From Archaeoglobales archaeon (lineage in GTDB: Archaea > Halobacteriota > Archaeoglobi > Archaeoglobales > Archaeoglobaceae): a stretch of 6,806 nt of DNA. Numbering within the stretch: position 1 is the first letter of the stretch; each line of letters opens with the position of its first letter. The stretch spans positions 1 to 6,806 of the forward strand of contig QMZD01000096.1 of NCBI GenBank assembly GCA_003662985.1, in the 5' to 3' direction. The notes under the pieces were generated by a model. That model was given only the letters and a program-made list of their open reading frames with translations, was not told the origin of the DNA and did not search any database. The position numbers and the translations under genes are program-made. Positions 1-5,831 of this stretch are shown here, piece by piece.

Positions 1-1078
1 CAATCTCGATCTCCCTATCGAATCTACCCGGTCTTCTCAGAGCGGGATCGACCGCCTCAACTCTATTCGTTGCTGCTATGACTATAACTTGCCCCCTCTC
101 TTCAAGCCCATCCATCAACGTCAGTAGCTGAGCGACAACCCTTCTTTCAACCTCTCCTGTGACCTCATCTCTCCTAGGAGCTATCGCATCAATTTCATCG
201 ATGAATATTATCGACGGAGAGTTTTCTTTAGCCTCCTCAAAGATCTCCCTCAATCTCTGCTCTGACTCTCCATAGAACTTGCTCATAATCTCGGGACCGT
301 TGATGGTATAGAAAGAGGCTCCAATCTCATTTGCAACTGCTTTCGCTATCAAAGTCTTTCCTGTTCCAGGTGGACCATGGAGAAGTACACCCTTGGGCGG
401 ATCTATGCCAAGCCTCTGAAATATCTCCGGATACCTCAATGGTAGCTCGATGACCTCTCTTACCTTCTGAAGCTCCTCTTTCAATCCACCTATATCCTCA
501 TAGGTAACTCCAGCCCTTCCAATTCTTTCGAATCCTTTAGCCGGTCTTTCCCTGTAAACGACCTTGGTTGATTCATCTATGATTACAGCTTCTTTCGGCT
601 CAGTTTTCACGGCAACGAAGAGTAACGCTCCCTGATTTTGAGCACCGTACTTACCAAAGCCAGTTAAAGCTGGAGCACCAACCAGTGGAACGATATCTCC
701 CTCCATCAAAGGCCTCTTCAGAAGCTGATGCTTCAGGTAATCCCCGATATCCATTCCGTAAACCCTGAACTCGATTTTCCTTAATGGAGCGAGAATTACA
801 AGCTTTGCAGGAGAGTAATCCGTTTTCCTAACTTCAACACTGTCTCCAACACTCACACCGGAATTCTCTCTGATGAACCTATCAACCCTTATTATTCCCT
901 TGCCCCAGTCTCTTTTCGGGGCCCTCCAAACCTTCGCAACCGTAGTTCTTCTACCAGTAATTTCGATAATATCTCCCGGTGAGATTTGGAGTTTGAGCAT
1001 TGAATCCGGATCGAGCCTGGCGATACCCCTACCTGAATCGCTGGGATACGCCTGATTTACTTTGAGATTAAGTTTCAT
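1..1078 (-). CDS. Cdc48/VAT-type AAA ATPase, N-terminal part (cut by window edge)
   Basis: This is the first 359 residues of an archaeal Cdc48/p97 homologue (VAT), a cytosolic hexameric unfoldase that extracts and unfolds proteins, often for the proteasome. Seen: an N domain at residues 1 to about 185 (opening [14 protein letters not shown], a double-psi barrel followed by the Nc part with [15 protein letters not shown]), then the first AAA domain (D1) from about 195. D1 has Walker A GPPGTGKT at 235-242, Walker B IFIDEID with D294 and E295, and RRPGRFDRE with arginine-finger candidates R349 and R352. All key D1 residues are present. The rest of D1 and the expected D2 domain lie outside the window. 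The ATG at 1078 is preceded at 4 nt by GGGTGA and gives the family's usual N-terminus; an in-frame ATG at 1111 would add 11 residues but lacks a well-spaced ribosome binding site. It is divergent from larC. Family assignment is secure; a proteasome partnership is inference. Confidence 0.96.
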   Translation of the reverse strand, partial: MKLNLKVNQAYPSDSGRGIARLDPDSMLKLQISPGDIIEITGRRTTVAKVWRAPKRDWGKGIIRVDRFIRENSGVSVGDSVEVRKTDYSPAKLVILAPLRKIEFRVYGMDIGDYLKHQLLKRPLMEGDIVPLVGAPALTGFGKYGAQNQGALLFVAVKTEPKEAVIIDESTKVVYRERPAKGFERIGRAGVTYEDIGGLKEELQKVREVIELPLRYPEIFQRLGIDPPKGVLLHGPPGTGKTLIAKAVANEIGASFYTINGPEIMSKFYGESEQRLREIFEEAKENSPSIIFIDEIDAIAPRRDEVTGEVERRVVAQLLTLMDGLEERGQVIVIAATNRVEAVDPALRRPGRFDREIEI

Positions 1079-1082
1079 TCCT

Positions 1083-1121
1083 TCACCCTTCGCATCTTTG
1101 CGGTGCAACATACAACATCAT
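1083..1121 (-). CDS. possible 12-codon leader ORF upstream of cdc48
   Basis: The predicted cdc48 leader contains a short [15 protein letters not shown], followed by TGA. Its first ATG is preceded at 7 nt by GAGGT (1129-1133), a good match to the archaeal Shine-Dalgarno core. Its stop codon overlaps the GGGTGA ribosome binding site of cdc48 and lies 4 nt before the cdc48 ATG. This arrangement suits translational coupling or a regulatory leader peptide. An ORF this short can occur by chance, and neither conservation nor expression can be judged here. Confidence 0.3.
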   Translation of the reverse strand: MMLYVAPQRCEG

Positions 1122-1172
1122 CTTCCTTACCTCTTTTTTGAAATTCAGTCTTCCACTAAACTCCAACCTGTG

Positions 1173-1183
1173 TTTATATTTTT
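1173..1183 (-). promoter_or_regulatory. predicted cdc48 TATA box
   Basis: Read on the minus strand this is AAAAATATAAA, preceded by the purine-rich GGAGGA that could act as a BRE. An archaeal start site about 25 nt downstream would fall near 1152, leaving a leader of roughly 74 nt before the cdc48 ATG. It lies about 30 bp from the larC TATA box, so the two divergent promoters are close together. Confidence 0.5.
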
Positions 1184-1209
1184 CCTCCCATAACAAGTTA
1201 AATAAATCG

Positions 1210-1218
1210 TATAAAAAA
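1210..1218 (+). promoter_or_regulatory. predicted larC TATA box
   Basis: The sequence TATAAAAAA lies about 50 nt before the larC ATG. A start site about 25 nt downstream (near 1238) would leave a short leader carrying GGGAG at 1255-1259. An imperfect inverted repeat, TGGT-agta-ACCA at 1225-1236, sits just before the predicted start site and could be an operator. Confidence 0.45.
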
Positions 1219-1262
1219 GACTTGTGGTAGTAACCAAAAAATAAACGGAAAATTGGGAGAGC

Positions 1263-2423
1263 ATGAAGGTAGCAATAATTGATGGTTCGAATGGTGCATC
1301 TGGAGATATGATAATCTCTTCAATGCTTGATGTTGCCCTTAGTGTGGAGGATTTAAGACGAATAAAAGATGTTCTCGAACTAGATCTTGATTTTAACATT
1401 GAAGAAATAGACAAAAAAGGTATAAAGGCAAAAAAAATAACCGTTAGAGAAAAAAAGGTTGAGAGAAGTTTAGACGGGGTTCTGGCTATAATAAAATCTA
1501 AGCTTGAAGATGAACTCGCAGAGGTCTACCAAGATGCAGCCAAAATTTTCGAAAGGATTGCAGAGGCTGAGGCGAAGGTTCATGGCAAAGAGGTCAAAAA
1601 CATCGTATTCCATGAAGTAGGAAGTGATGATGCAATTTTCGATGTTGTTGCGTCTTCTCTCGCCTTTAACAGGTTGATAAAGAACGGATACAAGATTTTC
1701 TCAACTCCGATCAATCTGGGCGGTGGAGAGGTTGATACCCTCCATGGCACATATGCAGTTCCCCCACCAGCGGTCATGGAGATTTTGAGAAATTCAAAGG
1801 TGGAGGTCTTCTTTGGTGATAAAGAAGACGGAGAGCTTTTAACTCCAACCGCAGCAGCAATTCTTGCCCACTTCTCAGAAGGTACGTTCAGATATACCTT
1901 CAAGGTTGAAAAAATAAGCTATGGCGCTGGCCAGAGGGATACAAGAAAACCGAACGTCCTGAGACTGATCCTTGGAGAGTCAGAATTCACCGACAGAATT
2001 GCTGTAGTTGAAACGAACATCGATGACGCTAGCGGAGAGATAATTGGAAACGCAATAAACTCTCTCATGGAAAAAAGCCTTGATGTTATTGTCATTCCCT
2101 ACTTTGGAAAGAAAAACAGGCCAGGATATCTTTTGAAGGTTATTTGCAAGCTTGATGAAGTTGAAGAGGTTTCAAAAGCTATTATGGAAGAAACAGGCTC
2201 AATAGGTACAAGGATAATTCCTGTACACCACAGAGTCTACTCTTTCAGGGAGGAGGAAGACGTCGAGGTCTCGATAAGAGGTAAAAAGTTCAACATAAGG
2301 GTTAAGAGGTCATATCCCGGGAGAAAGGTAATCAAGCCGGAGTTTGAAGATGTCAAGAAGGTGGCGAATGAGTTAGGATTAACCATTCTTGAAGCTTACA
2401 GAGAGATCAATAAAAGGATATAA
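1263..2423 (+). CDS. larC: nickel-pincer cofactor biosynthesis protein LarC
   Basis: LarC is the CTP-dependent nickel insertase that finishes the nickel-pincer nucleotide cofactor of lactate racemase (LarA) and related enzymes, acting in the cytosol after LarB and LarE. At 386 residues it has the family length and motifs: DGSNGASGDM at 8-16, FHEVGSDDAIFDVV at 116-129, GGGEVDTLHG at 153-162 followed by the proline-rich VPPPA, GELLTPTAAA at 190-199, YGAGQRDTRKPNVLR at 220-234, ETNIDDASGE at 250-259 opening the C-terminal domain, and KKNRPGYLL at 283-291. In Lactobacillus plantarum the two halves are joined by a ribosomal frameshift; here they are one continuous frame. The ATG at 1263 has a close GGGAG. 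larA, larB and larE are not in the window, so the client enzyme is unknown. It probably heads an operon with radB. Confidence 0.93.
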   Translation: MKVAIIDGSNGASGDMIISSMLDVALSVEDLRRIKDVLELDLDFNIEEIDKKGIKAKKITVREKKVERSLDGVLAIIKSKLEDELAEVYQDAAKIFERIAEAEAKVHGKEVKNIVFHEVGSDDAIFDVVASSLAFNRLIKNGYKIFSTPINLGGGEVDTLHGTYAVPPPAVMEILRNSKVEVFFGDKEDGELLTPTAAAILAHFSEGTFRYTFKVEKISYGAGQRDTRKPNVLRLILGESEFTDRIAVVETNIDDASGEIIGNAINSLMEKSLDVIVIPYFGKKNRPGYLLKVICKLDEVEEVSKAIMEETGSIGTRIIPVHHRVYSFREEEDVEVSIRGKKFNIRVKRSYPGRKVIKPEFEDVKKVANELGLTILEAYREINKRI

Positions 2424-2469
2424 CATAAACATAAAACGTATCCTAAGACTACCAGCCCGAAAATAAAAA

Positions 2470-2475
2470 GGGAGG
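2470..2475 (+). promoter_or_regulatory. ribosome binding site that fixes the TTG start of radB
   Basis: GGGAGG lies 7 nt before a TTG codon at 2483-2485. No in-frame ATG precedes the RadB core, so this site supports TTG as the true start. Confidence 0.75.
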
Positions 2476-2482
2476 AATTGAT

Positions 2483-3160
2483 TTGGTAAAAGAAACTCTT
2501 GATTTACTCCCAACAGGAAGTAAATGCTTAGATTCATTGCTTGGAGGAGGAATTGAGAGGGAAACGATAACCCAGATTTATGGTTCATCGGCGACAGGCA
2601 AAACATCCATCTGTTTGCTGCTCGCATACAAAACATCATCCTCTGGAAAGAAAGTTGTATACGTCGATACCGAAGGGTTGTCATCCGAAAGAGTGAGGCA
2701 GATCTTCAGGGAAAGGAAGGCACTCCATAACGTCCTTCTTTACGAGGTTGTAGATTTCAGACAGCAGAGTTCAACGATAAAAGAGGTAGCAAGGGTTTGC
2801 AGAACTGAAAAGATAGACCTGATTATTGTCGACTCTATCACCGCCCTTTACAGAAGTGAACTCGAGGACGTTGAAAAACAGTTGAAAATGAAAAGGGAAC
2901 TCACATCTCAAGTAACTTTTCTCCTCGGTTTAGCAAGAAAACACAAGCTTGCCGTTGTTGTCACAAACCAGATGTTCACGGATATAAAAGATGGTAAGGA
3001 CAAGCCTTTAGGCGGCCCTACCCTCGATCATCTCTCAAAGACAATTATCGGGCTTGAAAGGATAAATGGAGATAGATTAGCTTATCTCGTGAAACATAGA
3101 GCGAGGCCGGAAGGGAGAAGTTGTAGGTTCAGGATAACCTATGCCGGGATCGAGCCCTAA
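2483..3160 (+). CDS. radB: DNA repair and recombination protein RadB
   Basis: RadB is the euryarchaeal paralogue of the RadA/Rad51 recombinase and is thought to assist RadA in homologous recombination and repair on DNA. The protein is a bare RecA-fold core of 225 residues, the usual RadB length, without the N-terminal helix-hairpin-helix domain of RadA. Visible motifs are LPTGSKCLDSLLGGG at 9-23, Walker A GSSATGKT at 34-41, YVDTEG at 60-65, Walker B LIIVDSITALYR at 113-124 with D117, VVVTNQMF at 158-165 and PLGGPTLDHLS in the C-terminal DNA-binding loop region. It starts at TTG with a strong ribosome binding site. It follows larC by 59 bp on the same strand with no clear terminator between, so co-transcription is likely although the functions are unrelated. 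It converges on vapC. Confidence 0.94.
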   Translation: MVKETLDLLPTGSKCLDSLLGGGIERETITQIYGSSATGKTSICLLLAYKTSSSGKKVVYVDTEGLSSERVRQIFRERKALHNVLLYEVVDFRQQSSTIKEVARVCRTEKIDLIIVDSITALYRSELEDVEKQLKMKRELTSQVTFLLGLARKHKLAVVVTNQMFTDIKDGKDKPLGGPTLDHLSKTIIGLERINGDRLAYLVKHRARPEGRSCRFRITYAGIEP

Positions 3161-3188
3161 TGGAATTAATCCAGTATACCAATAATGC

Positions 3189-3659
3189 TCACTCAAAAAG
3201 CTCTTTGTGGCTGAGTAAAAGCCTGTGATCAAATCCGTTCTTCTTTAAAAAGTTTCTAAACGACCTGTCAAGAGAGAGAACTTTAACTCCCATCCTCCTT
3301 CCGGTAGCATAGAGAACAGCATCGAAAATGTCTGACCATCCCAATTTGATTATTTTATAGGCAATCTCCAAGTCTGTCCCCTCTGGCAGAACCAATTTTA
3401 TTTCTTCTCCGAAAATGATCGAATTGAAAGAATCGATCACCTCTCTTGGTAACTCATCGAGCATTCTTTTTTTCGCCTCTTTGACAATAACACCGGCAAG
3501 TTCTGGCACGAGAAAGGATGGAAAATGAGGGTCTTTTTCCATAATCTTTGCATAAATCCCTTCTTCGATCCCTTCCACTTCAATGCCAATAAACGGAAGT
3601 AAGTAGGTTGTATCAAGGAGGATATCATTCGAGGAGCTTTCTTGTAATTTCTTCGCCAA
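3189..3659 (-). CDS. PIN-domain protein, VapC-like toxin ribonuclease
   Basis: This is a PIN-domain protein, probably the RNase toxin of a VapBC pair that cleaves RNA with a metal-bound acidic site. Numbered from an upstream TTG at 3668, the likely acidic set is D19 (in ILLDTTYLLP), E56 (in LVPELAG), D116 (in SDIFDAVLYATG) and D134 (in VLSLDRSF), so the active site looks intact. The start is uncertain. TTG at 3659 is chosen because GGAGGAGG (3669-3676) lies 9 nt upstream; TTG at 3668 directly abuts that site. Either start puts the first 10 or more residues inside the vapB reading frame, and they look like out-of-frame antitoxin sequence, not PIN fold. The ATG of the ATGA junction with vapB at 3628 is out of frame (see findings). 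The PIN domain is clear; toxin function is inferred from the neighbour. Confidence 0.85.
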   Translation of the reverse strand: MAKKLQESSSNDILLDTTYLLPFIGIEVEGIEEGIYAKIMEKDPHFPSFLVPELAGVIVKEAKKRMLDELPREVIDSFNSIIFGEEIKLVLPEGTDLEIAYKIIKLGWSDIFDAVLYATGRRMGVKVLSLDRSFRNFLKKNGFDHRLLLSHKELFE

Positions 3660-3855
3660 CCCTCTCAACCTCCTCCGGTTTTATCTTGCTCCAAGGCTTA
3701 ACAATCTCTATTTTTTTCACAGGTTTGAGAAGTATCCCATTCTCTCTGGTTTGGAGAACGAGAGAGTCCCCTTCTTTGATTTGTAAATTTTCCACTACTT
3801 TTTTCGGTAGATACACCGCATACTTCTTCCCAACCTTAATAGTCTGGATTACCAT
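3625..3855 (-). CDS. AbrB/SpoVT-fold antitoxin, VapB-like
   Basis: This is a 76-residue protein with an N-terminal swapped-hairpin (SpoVT-AbrB) DNA-binding fold: MVIQTIKVGKKYAVYLPKK, then VVENLQIKEGDSLVLQ, then RENGILLKPVK, within residues 1-48. The lysine-rich tail at 49-76 is the part that usually binds the toxin. Such antitoxins neutralise the PIN partner and repress their own promoter as dimers. It lies immediately upstream of the PIN gene, overlapping it. The ATG at 3855 is about 25 nt from a TATA-like element and has no good ribosome binding site, which suggests a leaderless message. The fold is clear; the antitoxin role is inferred from pairing. Confidence 0.85.
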   Translation of the reverse strand: MVIQTIKVGKKYAVYLPKKVVENLQIKEGDSLVLQTRENGILLKPVKKIEIVKPWSKIKPEEVERVGEEITRKLLE

Positions 3856-3875
3856 ACTAATCTGGTAAACCTGAA

Positions 3876-3887
3876 GTTATATCAAAT
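3876..3887 (-). promoter_or_regulatory. predicted vapBC TATA box (leaderless transcript)
   Basis: On the minus strand the sequence ATTTGATATAAC is centred about 25 nt before the vapB ATG. Archaeal transcription starts at about that distance from the TATA box, so the start would fall at or very near the ATG. Confidence 0.4.
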
Positions 3888-3898
3888 TTTCGTTGTGT

Positions 3899-3908
3899 GG
3901 TGTTCACC
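3899..3908. repeat. short inverted repeat upstream of vapB
   Basis: GGTG-TT-CACC is a 4-bp-arm inverted repeat about 12 bp upstream of the vapB TATA-like element. Antitoxins of this type often bind such palindromes to autoregulate, but the arms are short and this could be chance. Confidence 0.2.
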
Positions 3909-3995
3909 GTAAAAGGGTATGACAAGTCGTAGATAGGCTAACTGAAATTAAATCAACCAAAAATCAACTAAACAACCAATTGAAAACAGAGATAC

Positions 3996-4010
3996 AAATA
4001 AAAATAAATA
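3996..4010 (-). terminator. T-rich end of the etfBA transcript
   Basis: Just after the etfA stop, the minus strand reads TATTTATTTTTATTT. Archaeal RNA polymerase terminates at T-rich stretches without needing a hairpin, so this is a plausible end for the etf operon. The remaining gap to vapB (3888-3995) shows only A-rich, low-complexity sequence with CAACC/CAACT repeats and the short inverted repeat noted separately. Confidence 0.45.
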
Positions 4011-4014
4011 GAAA

Positions 4015-4968
4015 TTAGCCCTTGAGCTTGCTTAACTGATCTATTAGCTCAGGAACAACTTCAAAAATGTCGCCCACTATTCCATACTGAGCTACGCCGA
4101 ATATGGGAGCTTCTGGATCTTTGTTAATTGCTATGATCAACTCGCTATCCTTCATTCCCATCACGTGCTGGAATGCTCCACTAACAGCAAGCCCGAGATA
4201 GAGCTTTGGTTTAACAGTTTTACCAGAAATACCTACCTGTCTATCTTTCGGAAGCCAGCCGTTGTCGATGACCGGTCTGCTTCCCGCTACCACACCTCCA
4301 AGGAGCTCGGCAAGTTCCTCTGCCAGTTCGATGTTGGATGCGTCATCAATTCCTCTGCCAACGGTTACGAGTATGTCAGCCTGCGCAATGTCGACTTCTC
4401 CCACCTCTGGCTCGATGTACTGGACGAACTTCCTTTTCGCTTCTGCGGAGGGTTTCAGATCGATTTCCTCAATGCTACCGCCAACCTCTGCTCCTTCCTT
4501 GAATACACCCTGTCTAACTGTAAGCACATAGCTCTCCGCCTCTTTCAGCTTCAAATCCACCATCAGCTTACCCTGGAAGATGTACTTGGAGATCTTAATC
4601 CCGTCAGAAACATCAACGTTTACGACATCGGTTGCTATGGGGGCGTTGAGCTTTACTGCAAGAAGTGGAGCCAGTTCCAGGCCAAAGGATGAATTTGGAA
4701 TCAGAACAACGTCTGGTTTGTTGTTTGCAAAGAACTGAGTCAGAACATCCATATAAATCTCGGGATTGAAGTACTCCAAGCTATCATCCTGAATCAACCA
4801 AACCTTATCCGCATACTTTGCAAGTTCCTCGGCAAACCCCTTAACATCTTTTCCCAAAAGCAATGCTTCGCTTGAATCCTTCTTTATCGCATTTGCAAGG
4901 TTCAAAAGCTCCACTGATATGGGATTTAGCTCTCCCATTCTATGCTCCGCAACAACAAAAACCCTCAT
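4015..4968 (-). CDS. etfA: electron transfer flavoprotein alpha subunit
   Basis: EtfA is the FAD-binding subunit of the soluble EtfAB heterodimer, which collects electrons from acyl-CoA dehydrogenases and passes them to a quinone-linked or ferredoxin-linked partner. The 317 residues match family length. Residues 1 to about 185 form the N-terminal alpha/beta domain (MRVFVVAEHRMGELNPIS). The C-terminal FAD domain shows VGRGI at 203-207, AGSRPVIDNGW at 228-238, QVGISGK at 244-250, AVSGAFQH at 261-268, INKDPEAPIF at 281-290 and YGIVGDIF at 295-302. The usual QTGK of classical ETFs is ISGK here, resembling FixB-type subunits as I recall them. The ATG shares one base with the etfB stop (TAATG), with GAGGGGG 8 nt upstream, so translation is probably coupled to etfB. 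Whether this ETF bifurcates electrons cannot be decided from sequence alone. Confidence 0.95.
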   Translation of the reverse strand: MRVFVVAEHRMGELNPISVELLNLANAIKKDSSEALLLGKDVKGFAEELAKYADKVWLIQDDSLEYFNPEIYMDVLTQFFANNKPDVVLIPNSSFGLELAPLLAVKLNAPIATDVVNVDVSDGIKISKYIFQGKLMVDLKLKEAESYVLTVRQGVFKEGAEVGGSIEEIDLKPSAEAKRKFVQYIEPEVGEVDIAQADILVTVGRGIDDASNIELAEELAELLGGVVAGSRPVIDNGWLPKDRQVGISGKTVKPKLYLGLAVSGAFQHVMGMKDSELIIAINKDPEAPIFGVAQYGIVGDIFEVVPELIDQLSKLKG

Positions 4969-5711
4969 TATACCAGCCCCCTCTCCTTCAAAATTTCGAT
5001 GAGTTTCTTCGCAACCTCATCAGGCGAGCCCTCAATCATCTCTGCCTTCTTAACAGGCGGGAGATAGACCTTATCGATCTCCAGAGTTGACAGGCTTGGC
5101 TGCAATGAGACCTCCTTTAGCTCCTTTGTCTTGGCTCTCTTTATTCCCATGATGGATACATATCTCGGCTCGTTTATACCGCTCTGAACTGTTATTAGGC
5201 ATGGGAGTGGCAGAACAACCTCCTCGTTGTAACCGCCTTCAAGTTCCCTTTTAACCCTTATCGATGAGTCCTCGACCTCGAGAGCTGTTACTGCAGTCGC
5301 ACAGGGCAAACCAAGCATTCCAGCCAGCAAAGAGCCTACGAGTGCGTTGTTCAGATCCTGAGATTGATAGCCAGCAATAATGAGGTCATAGTTCTCGTCC
5401 TTTATCGCCTCCTTAATGACTTCGGCAGTCTGATAAGCATCGAGCGTTGAGTCGTAGGGTATCTTTATGGCTCTATCGGCACCCATCGCCAAGCATTTCC
5501 TAAGAGTGTCTTCGCAAGCCGTTCCAACACCGACTACTACAACCTCTCCACCTTTATCCTCCTTTATCTGAATGGCTTCCTCAATAGCGTATCTGTCCCA
5601 GTCGTTTATATCATAGACAAGTCCTCTCTGATCCACACTCTTTCCATCCTCCCCCACCCTGATTTCCGATTCGGGATCGGGGGCATGTTTCGCTAGAACG
5701 ATAATATTCAC
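4968..5711 (-). CDS. etfB: electron transfer flavoprotein beta subunit
   Basis: EtfB pairs with EtfA. It binds AMP in classical ETFs or a second FAD in bifurcating ones, and it docks onto acyl-CoA dehydrogenases. The 247 residues are near family length. Motifs are VLAKHAPDPESEIRV at 5-19, NDWDRYAIEEAI at 36-47, CLAMGADRAI at 73-82, GYQSQDLNN at 114-122, VKRELEGG at 153-160 and LPCLITVQSGINEPRY at 169-184, then the docking loop region VSIMGIKRAKTKEL at 185-198. The start is GTG, supported by GGAGGTG with GGAGG 7 nt upstream. It heads the etfBA operon with its own TATA box and follows the dehydrogenase-hydratase fusion by 120 bp on the same strand, which points to beta-oxidation-type acyl-CoA metabolism. 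Confidence 0.95.
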   Translation of the reverse strand: MNIIVLAKHAPDPESEIRVGEDGKSVDQRGLVYDINDWDRYAIEEAIQIKEDKGGEVVVVGVGTACEDTLRKCLAMGADRAIKIPYDSTLDAYQTAEVIKEAIKDENYDLIIAGYQSQDLNNALVGSLLAGMLGLPCATAVTALEVEDSSIRVKRELEGGYNEEVVLPLPCLITVQSGINEPRYVSIMGIKRAKTKELKEVSLQPSLSTLEIDKVYLPPVKKAEMIEGSPDEVAKKLIEILKERGLV

Positions 5712-5716
5712 CTCAC

Positions 5717-5723
5717 CACCTCC
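5717..5723 (-). promoter_or_regulatory. ribosome binding site of etfB, fixing a GTG start
   Basis: On the minus strand GGAGGTG lies just before the GTG at 5709-5711, with 7 nt between GGAGG and the start codon. It is the strongest ribosome binding site in the window and agrees with the conserved N-terminus MNIIVLAKHAPDP. Confidence 0.8.
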
Positions 5724-5733
5724 GAAATGTTAA

Positions 5734-5762
5734 TTTAAATCGAATTCGGGTTGGTTTAAATC
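5734..5762. repeat. operator-like direct repeat around a palindrome at the etfBA start site
   Basis: Two exact copies of TTTAAATC (5734-5741 and 5755-5762; GATTTAAA on the coding strand) are 21 bp apart, two turns of the helix. Between them is the palindrome CGAATTCG (5741-5748). The unit lies downstream of the predicted TATA box and over the expected transcription start near 5748, where a bound repressor would block initiation. No regulator gene is visible nearby, so this is inference from position. Confidence 0.35.
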
Positions 5763-5770
5763 ATTTGTCA

Positions 5771-5778
5771 TTTTATAA
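5771..5778 (-). promoter_or_regulatory. predicted etfBA TATA box
   Basis: The minus strand reads TTATAAAA, with the purine-rich CAAAAG just upstream as a possible BRE. A start site about 25 nt downstream gives a leader of roughly 37 nt before the etfB GTG, so etfBA probably has its own promoter. Confidence 0.5.
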
Positions 5779-5786
5779 CTTTTGAA

Positions 5787-5800
5787 ATAAAAAATTTAAA
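5787..5800 (-). terminator. T-rich end of the dehydrogenase-hydratase transcript
   Basis: About 32 nt after the fusion gene's stop codon the minus strand reads TTTAAATTTTTTAT, including a run of six T. This is a plausible archaeal T-stretch terminator, though read-through into etfBA is possible. Confidence 0.35.
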
Positions 5801-5831
5801 ATACAATATAATTTGATAACTCACCTTTAGC

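Noticed and set aside
1145..1414. 89-codon minus-strand frame running from inside larC into the cdc48-larC gap
   Set aside because: It is the serine-rich antisense of the conserved larC start and crosses both predicted promoters.
1263..2423. Programmed frameshift within larC
   Set aside because: The frame is continuous from the N-terminal motif through the C-terminal domain, so no frameshift is needed.
3161..3188. Near-palindrome TGGAATTAATCCA between radB and vapC as a two-way terminator
   Set aside because: The arms are only 4 bp and there is no T-run on either strand, so it is too weak to annotate.
3437..3628. 63-codon frame starting at the ATGA junction after vapB
   Set aside because: Its start codon is attractive, but the translation has no PIN features, while the other frame of the same strand encodes the complete PIN domain.
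4165..4692. 175-codon open frame on the plus strand opposite etfA
   Set aside because: It lies fully antisense to a well-conserved gene, shows no recognisable domain and has a composition expected of a mirror frame.
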